64,000 bases of DNA from Novosphingobium sp. RL4. Lineage in GTDB: Bacteria; Pseudomonadota; Alphaproteobacteria; Sphingomonadales; Sphingomonadaceae. The stretch is from assembly GCF_035658495.1 (NCBI RefSeq), contig NZ_CP141944.1, positions 1,142,001-1,206,000 on the forward strand, given 5' to 3'. The notes under the pieces were generated by a model. It saw nothing but the letters and a program-made list of their open reading frames with translations. It ran no database searches and was not told the DNA's origin. This document shows, in pieces, positions 52,675-61,049 of the stretch. Positions within the stretch are counted from its first letter, which is position 1; every line of letters begins with the position of its first letter. A program made the translations under genes and the position numbers.

Positions 52675-55600
52675 ATGCCGATCCAATCGTTTCGTACCGT
52701 GCTGCGCGCTGCAACCGCACTGACCTCGGCGCTGGCTGCGATGCCTGCCGCCGCGCAGGAACAGGTGCCCGTCGCCGAAGCCGCTGCTTCTACCGCTCCA
52801 CTTGAGGACCAGTTCCGCGATCCGCCCAATTCCGCCCGCCCGCGCGTGTGGTGGCACTGGATGAACGGCAATATCTCGAAGGACGGCATCGCCAAGGACA
52901 TGGCGTGGATGAAGCGCGTCGGCATCGGGGGATTGCAGAACTTCGACGCCAATCTTCAGACCCCGCAAGTGGTCGACAAGCGCCTCGTCTACATGACGCC
53001 GGAGTGGAAGGACGCCTTCCGTTTCGCCGCGCACGAGGCGGACCGGCAGGGGCTCGAACTCGCCATCGCCGCCTCGCCCGGATGGTCGGAAACCGGCGGC
53101 CCCTGGGTTCAGCCGCAGGACGGCCTGAAGAAACTGGTCTGGTCGGAGACCCCGGTAGCCGCCGGGCAGCGCTTCTCGGGCAAGCTTTCCGCGCCGCCTT
53201 CGGCGACCGGGCCCTATCAGGCGCTGGGTGCCGCGGTGTCCATCGAGGAGATGATCTCCGGTCATCCCGCCCCTCCGGGGCCGTCGTACTACGGCGATGT
53301 CGGCGTCTTCGCTTACCCCGAATCCGTCGAACCCGCAGTCGCCTTGCCGCGCGCGGCGGATGGGCTGGGCAATGTGCTCTCCGCTGCCGCGCTGTTCGAT
53401 GGCGATCTTGCCAAGGGCGTAACCCTGGCCCGCAAGGAAGGCGAGGCGCCCAGCCTGCGGCTCGACTATGCGAAGCCGGCCCGGATCTCCACCGCGACGG
53501 TCTTCGTGCCCGATGTGGTGGTTCCCTTCGCCGGAGCCGCTTTCACGGGCGCGCTGGAATCGAGCGCGGACGGTAACACGTGGACGCCGATCGCCACGTT
53601 GACGCTGGGTGCCGTACCCACGACCGTCAGCTTCCCCGCCGTTACCGCCGCGCATTTCCGTGTCGTGCTCAATCCTCGCAAGCAGGACGGCGGCCTCGGA
53701 TCGCCCGCGCCGGGCATTGCCATGGACGGATTGTTCGACGGCGTCGGCGCGATGCTGGCGAAGAAGCCGCTGGTCGTCGGCACCTTCACGCTCGATGCCG
53801 CTCCGAAAGTAGACCGTTTCGAGACCAAGGCCGGCTTCGTGATGAGCCGCGACTATTACGCGCTGGAGGAGCCGAAGGACGGTGCCGCCGGTATCGCCCC
53901 CGCCAGCGTTGTCGACCTCACCGGCAAGCTCAAGGCGGACGGCACGCTCGACTGGCAGGCCCCGGCGTTGCCCAAGGGCCAGCGCTGGCGGGTGCTGCGC
54001 ATGGGCTATTCGCTGCTCGGCACCACCAACCACCCGGCACCGCCCGAGGCGACCGGGCTTGAGGTGGACAAGTTCGATGGCGACGCGGTGCGCCGTTATC
54101 TCGATCACTACATCGGCATGTACAAGGATGCCGCCGGGCCGGACATGATCGGCCAGCGCGGCGTGCGTGCGCTGCTCACCGATTCCATCGAGGTGGGAGA
54201 GGCGAACTGGACGCCGAAGATGCTGGAGCAGTTCCAGCGCCTGCGCGGCTATGACGCGCGGCCCTGGCTGCCGGCGCTGACCGGCGTGCTGGTGGGCACG
54301 CGCGCGCAATCGGACAAGTTCCTCTACGACTATCGCCGCACCCTGGCTGACCTGCTGGCCAGCGAGCATTACGGCACCGTCGCCAGGGTCGCTCACGAGA
54401 ATGGCCTCAAGGTCTATGGCGAGGCGCTGGAAGACAAGCGTCCGATGCTGGGCGACGACATGACCATGCGCAGCCACACGGATATCCCGATGGCCGCGAT
54501 GTGGACCTTCCGCGAGGAAGGCCCGCGCCAGACCCTGATCGCCGACATGAAGGGCGCGGCTTCGGTCGCGCATCTCTACGGCCAGAACCTCGTCGCGGCG
54601 GAATCGATGACCGCCTCGATGTCGCCCTGGGCCTTCGCGCCCAAGGATCTGAAGCGCTTCATCGACATGGAGTTCGTCAACGGCGTCAACCGCCCGGTGG
54701 TCCATACCTCGGTCCATGTGCCGGTGGACGACAAGAAGCCCGGCCTCTCGCTCTTCATCTTCGGCCAGTATTTCAACCGGATGGAAAGCTGGGGCGAGAT
54801 GGCCAAGCCCTGGGTGGACTATATCTCGCGCTCCTCGCTGCTGCTTCAGGCGGGGCGGAACGTGGCCGACGTGGCCTACTTCTACGGCGAGGAAGCACCG
54901 CTGACCGGGCTCTATGGCGACAAGCCGGTGGCTGATGCGCCGGTTTCGCACGCTTACGATTTCCTCAGCTACGATGCGCTCACCGGCTTGCTCACCAACG
55001 AGGGCAACGAGGTCGCCGCGCCCGGCGGCGCGCGTTACCGGGCGATCTACCTCGGTGGTTCGTCGCAGCGCATGACATTGGGAGCGCTGAAGAAGCTCGC
55101 CGCGCTGGTCGAGGGCGGCGCCACGGTGATCGGCGATGCGCCGGTCTCGACGCCCAGCATGGCAGGGGGCATGATGGGCCCGCAGGACGCGGAATGGTCG
55201 GCGCTGGTGGCGAAGCTCTGGCCGGGCAGCGGTGACGCCGCAGTCGGAAAGGGCCGCGTGATCGCCGGCAAGGACGTGGAAGGCGCGCTTAGCAAGCTGT
55301 CGGTGGCACCGGATTTCACCTTCACCGGAGCAGAGGCGAATACGAAAATCCCCTTCGTCCACCGCCGCGACGGGCAGGGCGAGATCTACTACCTCTCCAA
55401 TCCGCAAGGCGCGCAGTCCATCGAGGCGCGCTTCCGCGTCACCGGCAAGGCTCCCGAACTCTGGCACCCGGAAACCGGAACCAGCGAGCCGGTAAGCTAC
55501 CGCATGGAGAATGGCGAGACGGTCGTGCCGCTCTCGCTGGCCGAAGGTGACGCGGTCTTCGTGGTGTTCCGCAAGGCGGCCGCGAAGCAGAGCCTTATAC

Positions 55601-56094
55601 TGCCCGCCAGGCCGGTGCAGGCGCTGGCTTCGCTCGACGATGGCTGGACGGTGCGGTTCCAGGCCGACCGCGGCGCTCCCGCCTCGATCGAGATGCCGAA
55701 GCTTGCCCCGCTCGAACAGAATGCCGAAGCCGGGGTGAAGTACTTCTCCGGCGAGGCGACCTATTCGCGCAGCTTCAACCTGCCGAAGGGTGCGAAAGCG
55801 GGGCAGCCGCTTTGGCTGGACCTCGGGCAGGTGGGCGACCTGGCGGAAGTCACGGTGAACGGAAAGCCGGTGGGTGCGGCGTGGCATGCGCCTTACCGGA
55901 TCGATATCGGCAAGGCCGTGAAGAACGGCGCCAACACCATCGAGGTGAAGGTGGCCAATCTCTGGGTCAATCGCCTCGTCGGCGATGCGCAGCCCGGCGC
56001 GAAGCCGATCACCTGGACGGCGATGCCGACCTATCGTGCCGATGCGCCGCTCAGACCTTCGGGGCTGATCGGCGCGGTCAAGCTGGAGAAGTAA
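52675..56094 (+). CDS. Exported alpha-L-rhamnosidase, glycoside hydrolase family 106
   Basis: A 1,139-residue enzyme with a signal peptide (residues 1-27, ending PAAAQ). The N-terminal RVWWHWMNGNISKDGIAKDM and GGLQNFDAN blocks, a central TIM-barrel with GIGG and LLTDSIEVGEANWTP, and a C-terminal jelly-roll (VTVNGKPVGAAWHAPYRID) agree with GH106. The size and class fit the periplasmic rhamnosidase described from Novosphingobium, which acts on flavonoid rhamnosides. It should release L-rhamnose for the adjacent isomerase-kinase-aldolase route. Spacing of 156 bases allows its own promoter. Confidence 0.9.
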   Translation: MPIQSFRTVLRAATALTSALAAMPAAAQEQVPVAEAAASTAPLEDQFRDPPNSARPRVWWHWMNGNISKDGIAKDMAWMKRVGIGGLQNFDANLQTPQVVDKRLVYMTPEWKDAFRFAAHEADRQGLELAIAASPGWSETGGPWVQPQDGLKKLVWSETPVAAGQRFSGKLSAPPSATGPYQALGAAVSIEEMISGHPAPPGPSYYGDVGVFAYPESVEPAVALPRAADGLGNVLSAAALFDGDLAKGVTLARKEGEAPSLRLDYAKPARISTATVFVPDVVVPFAGAAFTGALESSADGNTWTPIATLTLGAVPTTVSFPAVTAAHFRVVLNPRKQDGGLGSPAPGIAMDGLFDGVGAMLAKKPLVVGTFTLDAAPKVDRFETKAGFVMSRDYYALEEPKDGAAGIAPASVVDLTGKLKADGTLDWQAPALPKGQRWRVLRMGYSLLGTTNHPAPPEATGLEVDKFDGDAVRRYLDHYIGMYKDAAGPDMIGQRGVRALLTDSIEVGEANWTPKMLEQFQRLRGYDARPWLPALTGVLVGTRAQSDKFLYDYRRTLADLLASEHYGTVARVAHENGLKVYGEALEDKRPMLGDDMTMRSHTDIPMAAMWTFREEGPRQTLIADMKGAASVAHLYGQNLVAAESMTASMSPWAFAPKDLKRFIDMEFVNGVNRPVVHTSVHVPVDDKKPGLSLFIFGQYFNRMESWGEMAKPWVDYISRSSLLLQAGRNVADVAYFYGEEAPLTGLYGDKPVADAPVSHAYDFLSYDALTGLLTNEGNEVAAPGGARYRAIYLGGSSQRMTLGALKKLAALVEGGATVIGDAPVSTPSMAGGMMGPQDAEWSALVAKLWPGSGDAAVGKGRVIAGKDVEGALSKLSVAPDFTFTGAEANTKIPFVHRRDGQGEIYYLSNPQGAQSIEARFRVTGKAPELWHPETGTSEPVSYRMENGETVVPLSLAEGDAVFVVFRKAAAKQSLILPARPVQALASLDDGWTVRFQADRGAPASIEMPKLAPLEQNAEAGVKYFSGEATYSRSFNLPKGAKAGQPLWLDLGQVGDLAEVTVNGKPVGAAWHAPYRIDIGKAVKNGANTIEVKVANLWVNRLVGDAQPGAKPITWTAMPTYRADAPLRPSGLIGAVKLEK

Positions 56095-56103
56095 GGCAGG
56101 AAA

Positions 56104-56131
56104 GCTCCCGGAGGGCTCTTCCTCCGGGAGC
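56104..56131 (+). terminator. Hairpin after the rhamnosidase gene
   Basis: GCTCCCGGAGG-GCTCTT-CCTCCGGGAGC, an 11-bp perfect stem starting 10 bases past the stop. The T-run is missing, so the terminator call is moderate. Confidence 0.6.
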
Positions 56132-56251
56132 CGCTCCGGTGCCCTGCGGCGGCTGGCGGCGGGCGGGCTTCGCCAACTCATCGCCCCCGCGCCTTGCCGC
56201 CTCGGCCCCGGCCGCTAGGCTCCTGCCCGAGAACGAACGGGACAGGGCACG

Positions 56252-57259
56252 ATGGGCGAACTCGGCTTCGGCTACCTTTACGATTTCCGCAATCCCGGCC
56301 CGTGGCGACGGGCGCCGGAAGCGCTTTATGGCGAAATTCTCGACGTCGTTGCCGAAACCGAGGCGCTGGGCTTCGACGGGGCCTGGGTGCCCGAACACCA
56401 CCTCGCCGGGGACGGCTACATGACCTCGCCGCTGGTGGCGCTTGCGGCCATCGCTGCGCGTACGAAGCGGATGCGCATCGGTGCTGGCATCGCGCTTGGC
56501 CCGCTCTACGAGCCGCTGCGTTTCGCCGAGGACTGTGCGGTGCTCGACACGCTTTGCGGTGGGCGCTTGGCGATGGGGCTCGCCATCGGCTACCGGGCGC
56601 GCGAATATGCGGCCCACGGCCTCGACTTCACCCGGCGCGGTGCGCGGTTCGACGAATTCCTGAGCATCGTCCGGCGGCTCTGGGCGGGCGAGACGGTGGA
56701 CTTCGAGGGCCGCCATTTCCGCCTCGAAGGCGCGCGGGTTTCGGCGCTGTCGAGCCGGGGACAAGTGCCGCTCTACATCGGTGGCTTCGCGCCCAAGGCG
56801 ATGGAGCGGGTGGCGAGGTATGGCGACGGGTACTTCGGCAATCTCGATATCTGGCCGCTCTATCGCCAGAAGCTGGAGGAGCAGGGCAAGGACCCGGCGC
56901 TTGCGAAGATCTGGCTGCAGGAACTGATGCTGGTCGTCGCGCATGAAAAGGCGGCTGCGGTCGAGGAACTGGCGCCTTATTTTCATCACGTCAGCAACAC
57001 TTATGCGGCGTGGATGGCGGAGGACCGGGCGATCGGGATCGAGGATGCGGCGATGAAGCCGATGGACCTCGATACCTTCAAGCGCAGCGGCGTGCTTCAG
57101 GTGCTTACCCCGGCCGAGGCGGTGGACCGCTTCCGCGCCCTTCGCGACAAGGCGCCGGTTGAGCATTTCACGATGATGATGCCGCCGGGCCTTCCGGCGG
57201 AGCGTTTCCTTGCCTATGCCCGGACCTTCGCGGATGAAGTGATCCCGGCATTTCGGTGA
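56252..57259 (+). CDS. LLM-class flavin-dependent oxidoreductase
   Basis: A 335-residue luciferase-like monooxygenase-fold protein: FDGAWVPEHHLAGDGYMTSPLVALAAIAARTKRMRIGAGIALGPLY carries the typical N-terminal block, and RFDEFLSIVRRLWAGETVDFEG the central one. Such enzymes use reduced FMN or F420 supplied by a reductase; none is adjacent. The ATG at 56252 follows GGACAGGGC. It lies 7 bases before an IclR regulator gene on the same strand. The substrate is unknown. Confidence 0.85.
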   Translation: MGELGFGYLYDFRNPGPWRRAPEALYGEILDVVAETEALGFDGAWVPEHHLAGDGYMTSPLVALAAIAARTKRMRIGAGIALGPLYEPLRFAEDCAVLDTLCGGRLAMGLAIGYRAREYAAHGLDFTRRGARFDEFLSIVRRLWAGETVDFEGRHFRLEGARVSALSSRGQVPLYIGGFAPKAMERVARYGDGYFGNLDIWPLYRQKLEEQGKDPALAKIWLQELMLVVAHEKAAAVEELAPYFHHVSNTYAAWMAEDRAIGIEDAAMKPMDLDTFKRSGVLQVLTPAEAVDRFRALRDKAPVEHFTMMMPPGLPAERFLAYARTFADEVIPAFR

Positions 57260-57266
57260 GGCAGGC

Positions 57267-58082
57267 TTGAGCACGGTGACGGAGCAGGACGGAACGGCCG
57301 CGGAAGGCGTGGGAGCGCGGGCGGCCTCGCCGCAATCGGTGACGCGCGTGGTCCGCCTGCTCGAAGCCCTCTGCGCGAGCAGCGAGCCGCTGTCGCTGGC
57401 GGACCTCAGCCGCCGTCTCGCCACGCCAAAAAGCAGCCTCGCGGCGCTGCTGCGCGGGCTGGCAGAGGAAGACTTCGTGATCGGCGCGGATGGCACCTGG
57501 CGGCTGGGCCCCGGCGCCTTCGGCCTCGGCAGTGCACTGGCCGAGGCACGCCGCCGCCTGCAAAGCTCCGATCTGATCCGAGACGGCATGCGCCGCCTCT
57601 GCGCCGCGACGGGCGAAACCGTGCTGTTCGCCGTGGGCGACGGGGAGGGCGACCAGCTCACTTATGTTGACATGGTAGAGAGCCGCAACGTCGTGCGCTA
57701 TTCGGTCAGTGTCGGAGACCGGCGCCCGCTTTACGCGACGGCGGGCGGACGGGCGCTGCTGGCGACATGCTCACAGGATGCGACCGACAGTTACCTGCGC
57801 CGCCTGAGCGCGCAGGCCTTTACCCCGGCAACGCTGGTGGATCGCAAGGCCCTGGCCGCTGCCATTGCCGATGCGCGGGAGCAGGGCGTCGCCCAGACCG
57901 TCGATCAGGCGGCGGACGGCGTAACCGGCACTGCCTCGGCCATTCGCGATGCCGCGGGGCTGGTGCTCGGCGCCTTGGTCGTGGCCGCGCCCACCCCGCG
58001 CGCGCAGGGCCGGCTGGAGGATCTTGCGCGGCTGGTGCAGCAGGAGGCGGCGGATATCTCCCGCAGCCTCGGTTTTCGCTGA
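57267..58082 (+). CDS. IclR-family transcriptional regulator
   Basis: A 271-residue regulator. The likely start is TTG at 57267 after GAGGCAGG; a GTG at 57276 is the alternative. The winged helix-turn-helix is LSLADLSRRLATPKSSLAALLRGLAEE (about 42-68). The effector domain has FAVGDGEGDQLTYVDMVES and the IclR signature near VAQTVDQAADGVTGTASAIRD. It follows the LLM oxidoreductase by 7 bases and presumably controls it or other catabolic genes. Confidence 0.88.
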   Translation: MSTVTEQDGTAAEGVGARAASPQSVTRVVRLLEALCASSEPLSLADLSRRLATPKSSLAALLRGLAEEDFVIGADGTWRLGPGAFGLGSALAEARRRLQSSDLIRDGMRRLCAATGETVLFAVGDGEGDQLTYVDMVESRNVVRYSVSVGDRRPLYATAGGRALLATCSQDATDSYLRRLSAQAFTPATLVDRKALAAAIADAREQGVAQTVDQAADGVTGTASAIRDAAGLVLGALVVAAPTPRAQGRLEDLARLVQQEAADISRSLGFR

Positions 58083-58100
58083 GCGCCGCGCCGCAGCGCT

Positions 58101-59171
58101 TTACGCGGCCGCGCGTCTCGGGCTTTCGGCGGCTTCGAGAGCGGACTGGATCGTCGTCAGGAACTGGCCGGTCGCCCGCTGCCACGAGAAGCGCGAGCCC
58201 AGCAGCGCCGCGTCCTCGCGCCGGACCGTGAGTGCGGCCGCGATCGCCCGTTCCAGCACCGCGTCCACCGCGCCTGCCGGAGCGCGAAGGCCTTCGTCCA
58301 CCCCGCATCCGTCGCGGCCGAGGATGTCGACCGGGCCGGTTACCGGATAGGCGGCGACCGGGGTGCCGCAGGCCAGCGCCTCGATCACCACGAGGCCGAA
58401 GGTATCGGTAAGGCTGGGGAACACGAAACAGTCGGCCGCGCGGTAGGCGCTTGCCAGTTCGTCACCCGAAAGCGCGCCGAGGAACAGCACGTCCGGATAG
58501 CGCCGTCGCAGGCTTTCCAGGGCGGGGCCGTCGCCGACCACGACCTTGCTGCCGGGCACGGGTGCGTCGAGGAAGGCTTCGAGGTTCTTTTCCGGCGCCA
58601 CGCGGCCGACGTTCAGCAGGACCGGGCCGGGCAGGGCGGCCATCGCCGGGTGCCGCGTGCCATGCGGGTGGAACTGGGCATGGTCGATGCCCCGGCTCCA
58701 GCGGCGGGTGTGGGAGATACCGCGTCCGGCGAGTTCGCGTGCGAGACTGTCGGTCGATACCAGCACGGCCTGGCTCGGGGCGTGGAAGCGCTGCATGATC
58801 GGCCAGAACCGCTCGGCGCTGAGCCCGGTGCGCACGGCGGCATATTCGGGGAAGCGGGTGTGGAAGGCCGAAGTGAACGGCACTCCGCGCGAAAGGCACC
58901 AGCCGCGAGCGGCCCAGCCGATCGGGCCTTCGGTGGCGATATGGACGATCTGCGGCTGCGCCTTGTCGAGCATCCGGCGCACCCCGAAGCGCGGTGCCAT
59001 GGCCAGGCGGATCGAGGCATAGCCGGGCATCGGCACCGTGAAAAACCGGTCTGGAGTGAGGGTTTCCACCTCGTGCCCCAGCCGCACCAGTTCATCGAGC
59101 GTGGCCGAGAGCGAGCGGACGACGCCGTTGACCTGCGGCAGCCAGGCGTCCGTCGCCAGGGTGAGCTTCAC
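58101..59171 (-). CDS. GT4-family glycosyltransferase, probable glycolipid synthase (Agt-like)
   Basis: A 356-residue GT-B fold enzyme. The N-terminal lobe starts TLATDAWLPQVNGVVRSL, a motif shared by diacylglycerol and phosphatidylinositol glycosyltransferases. The nucleotide-sugar lobe has LNVGRVAPEKNLEAFL and FPSLTDTFGLVVIEALACGTPV with the E-x7-E-like pair. No membrane helix. Its start overlaps the metallophosphoesterase stop by 4 bases. In many alphaproteobacteria the pair PlcP-Agt replaces phospholipids by glycolipids during phosphate shortage: PlcP makes diacylglycerol and Agt adds sugar. Context and fold fit that role; the sugar donor is unknown. Confidence 0.8.
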   Translation of the reverse strand: MKLTLATDAWLPQVNGVVRSLSATLDELVRLGHEVETLTPDRFFTVPMPGYASIRLAMAPRFGVRRMLDKAQPQIVHIATEGPIGWAARGWCLSRGVPFTSAFHTRFPEYAAVRTGLSAERFWPIMQRFHAPSQAVLVSTDSLARELAGRGISHTRRWSRGIDHAQFHPHGTRHPAMAALPGPVLLNVGRVAPEKNLEAFLDAPVPGSKVVVGDGPALESLRRRYPDVLFLGALSGDELASAYRAADCFVFPSLTDTFGLVVIEALACGTPVAAYPVTGPVDILGRDGCGVDEGLRAPAGAVDAVLERAIAAALTVRREDAALLGSRFSWQRATGQFLTTIQSALEAAESPRRAAA

Positions 59172-60073
59172 TCCGCCGCCTCGGCGCGGATCGCCTCCAC
59201 GCCATCCGCCGTGTGGCCGCCGGTCTCGGCGATCCAGTCGACGATGGCGATATGACCCTGGAGGTCCTCGACCAGCGCGGTGCAGCTCTCCACCCAGTCA
59301 CCGTCGTTGTAATACGTGATGCCGCCGAACTGGCGGATCTCGGCGCAGTGGATGTGGCCGCAGACCACGCCGTCGAACCCGCGCGAGATCGCCTCGTTCG
59401 CCACGGCTTCCTCGTAGCTGCAGACGTACTGGACTGCGTTCTTCACCTTCTTCTTCATGTAGGCGGAGAGCGACCAGTACGGCATCTTCAGCTTGCGCCG
59501 CACCGCGTTGAACACGATGTTTGCCCGCAGCAACGCGCCGTAGGCCTTGTCGCCGAGGAACGCGAGCCATCTGGCGTAGAGCACCACGCCGTCGAAGGCG
59601 TCGCCGTGAGTGACCAGCAGGCGACGACCGTCGAGCGTTTCGTGCACCGCTTCAAGCACCAGTTCCACGCCGCCGAACGTCAGTCCTGCATAGTCGCGCA
59701 GCATCTCGTCGTGGTTCCCCGCGACGAAGACCACGCGGGTGCCCCGGTGCGCCATCTTGAGGATGCGGCGGATCACCTCGTTATGGGCATCGGGCCAGTA
59801 CCACCCCTTGCGCAGGCGCCAGCCGTCCACGATGTCGCCTACGAGATAGAGCGTCCTGCATTCCACCGAGCGCAGGAAATCCACCAGCATCTCGGCATTG
59901 CAGCCGCGCGTGCCGAGATGAACGTCGGAGATCCAGATCGTCTCGTACTTGCGTTTGGGCCGGAAGCCTTTCGGGTCCGGCAGGTCGAGCCAGGCGGGAA
60001 TGTTGGTGCCGGCAAAGGCGCCTGCATTGTCGCCGGTGGTGCGTTCGAGAAGGGTGTCCACGTCTTTCCGCAT
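59168..60073 (-). CDS. Calcineurin-type metallophosphoesterase, probable phospholipase C PlcP
   Basis: A 301-residue protein with all phosphoesterase motifs: Asp50 and His52 (SDVHLG), Asp80 (VGDIVDGW), Asn120 and His121 (GNHDEM), His156 (THGD) and His240 and His242 (GHIH). By name search it would be called UDP-2,3-diacylglucosamine diphosphatase, but it is longer than LpxH (about 240) and co-transcribed with a GT4 glycosyltransferase. That is the layout of PlcP, which splits phospholipids to diacylglycerol under phosphate stress. Pho-box-like repeats lie upstream. The assignment is an inference from gene pairing and regulation. Confidence 0.78.
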   Translation of the reverse strand: MRKDVDTLLERTTGDNAGAFAGTNIPAWLDLPDPKGFRPKRKYETIWISDVHLGTRGCNAEMLVDFLRSVECRTLYLVGDIVDGWRLRKGWYWPDAHNEVIRRILKMAHRGTRVVFVAGNHDEMLRDYAGLTFGGVELVLEAVHETLDGRRLLVTHGDAFDGVVLYARWLAFLGDKAYGALLRANIVFNAVRRKLKMPYWSLSAYMKKKVKNAVQYVCSYEEAVANEAISRGFDGVVCGHIHCAEIRQFGGITYYNDGDWVESCTALVEDLQGHIAIVDWIAETGGHTADGVEAIRAEAAE

Positions 60074-60127
60074 CGGTTGCGCCCCCGTTCCAGTTGCCGG
60101 GATATTCCCACTTTCGCGTTGCGGCGC

Positions 60128-60157
60128 GGTGACGGTTGCGGGTCACTTCGATGACAG
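60128..60157 (-). promoter_or_regulatory. Pho-box-like 11-bp repeats facing plcP
   Basis: On the minus strand CTGTCATCGAA, GTGACCCGCAA and CCGTCACC follow one another at 11-base steps; the first and third fit the PhoB half-site CTGTCAy, the middle one poorly. The run ends about 55 bases before the metallophosphoesterase ATG. Confidence 0.45.
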
Positions 60158-60184
60158 GCGGGTTCGGCCCGTGTTTTCATGGTG

Positions 60185-60213
60185 ATGTCACCGATATGTC
60201 ACCTGTTCGTCAC
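60185..60213 (+). promoter_or_regulatory. Three 11-bp-phased TGTCAC repeats facing the response regulator
   Basis: ATGTCACCGAT, ATGTCACCTGT and TCGTCAC follow at exact 11-base spacing, the form of a Pho box. They end 44 bases before the response regulator ATG. PhoB, or this regulator's own winged-helix domain, could bind. Confidence 0.6.
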
Positions 60214-60257
60214 ACTGGCGCGGCAAGTAGCCGCCCGTAGCTAATGCGCAGGGGGCC

Positions 60258-60932
60258 ATGCGGCGGATCGACATATTGCTGGCGAGCGAGCTTTCCGGGG
60301 GCCATGCGGCCTTTCGGCACGACGATTTCGACGTCCTCCTTCACCGCTGGACCGACTTTGCTGAGCTTCCGCTGATCGAAGGCGCGCTCTGGGTCTTCAT
60401 CGACTGGGTGCTGCCCGAAATGTCGGGCCTTGAGCTGTGCCGCCGCCTGCGGGCCGACAGTCTGACCTCGCATGCACATGTCACGATCGTGCTGGAGGAA
60501 GACAACGTCGATGATCGCAAGCGTGCGCTGCGCATGGGCGCGGATGACTACATGGTAGGTCCGCTGACCCGCTCGGCCCTGCTGGACCGGGTGCTGGGCG
60601 CCAATATCAGCGAGCAGGACACCGCCAACGGCCGCGTCCTCGCGCAGGGTGAACTGTCGGTGGATGTCGCGGCGTTCCAGGCGCGCTGGCAGGGCAGGCC
60701 GATCTCGCTGATGCCCAACGAACTGCGGCTGCTGCGCTACTTCATCGAGCATCCGGGCCGGGTCTTCACCCGTACCCAGCTGATCGCCGCGCTGGGCAAG
60801 CAGGAGCCGCCAGTGGACGAACGCACGGTGGACGTCTGGATCGGCCGCCTGCGCCGCGCGCTGAAGGGTGTGGGTGCGGGCAATCCGCTGCGCACCGTGC
60901 GCTCCCTGGGCTACGTCTTCGACGCGATCTGA
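60258..60932 (+). CDS. OmpR/PhoB-type response regulator with degenerate receiver
   Basis: A 224-residue regulator. The receiver keeps the phospho-acceptor in VFIDWVLPEMSG (about residue 49) but lacks the N-terminal acidic pair (IDILLASELSG instead of a VEDD-like block), the switch Thr/Ser (VLEEDN) and the conserved Lys (YMVGPL where KP is expected). The C-terminal winged helix is intact (LMPNELRLLRYFIEHPGRVFTRTQLIAAL; ERTVDVWIGRLRRAL; LRTVRSLGYVF). No kinase gene is adjacent. It may work without phosphorylation. It diverges from the PlcP-Agt pair and has phased TGTCAC repeats in front. Confidence 0.88.
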   Translation: MRRIDILLASELSGGHAAFRHDDFDVLLHRWTDFAELPLIEGALWVFIDWVLPEMSGLELCRRLRADSLTSHAHVTIVLEEDNVDDRKRALRMGADDYMVGPLTRSALLDRVLGANISEQDTANGRVLAQGELSVDVAAFQARWQGRPISLMPNELRLLRYFIEHPGRVFTRTQLIAALGKQEPPVDERTVDVWIGRLRRALKGVGAGNPLRTVRSLGYVFDAI

Positions 60933-61049
60933 GCTGCCGGACGAAGCCGAGGGCTCGCCATCTGCTGCCGAGGCGGCGTCTTTACGGCTCCGCCGTCCCC
61001 CGCAAGGCGAAAGATTTACCTCGCGAGGGCGCGGAAACCGCAGGGATCG

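Noticed and set aside
51133..56181. A 1,682-codon open frame on the minus strand opposite rhaI and the GH106 gene
   Set aside because: It is antisense to two clearly recognised genes, has an Arg/His/Gly/Ala-rich composition and no domain pattern. Long antisense frames are expected at this GC content.
59168..60073. Naming the metallophosphoesterase lpxH
   Set aside because: The motifs are shared, but the length, the GT4 partner with overlapping ends and the Pho-like repeats fit PlcP better. The lpxH name is not excluded without a tree.
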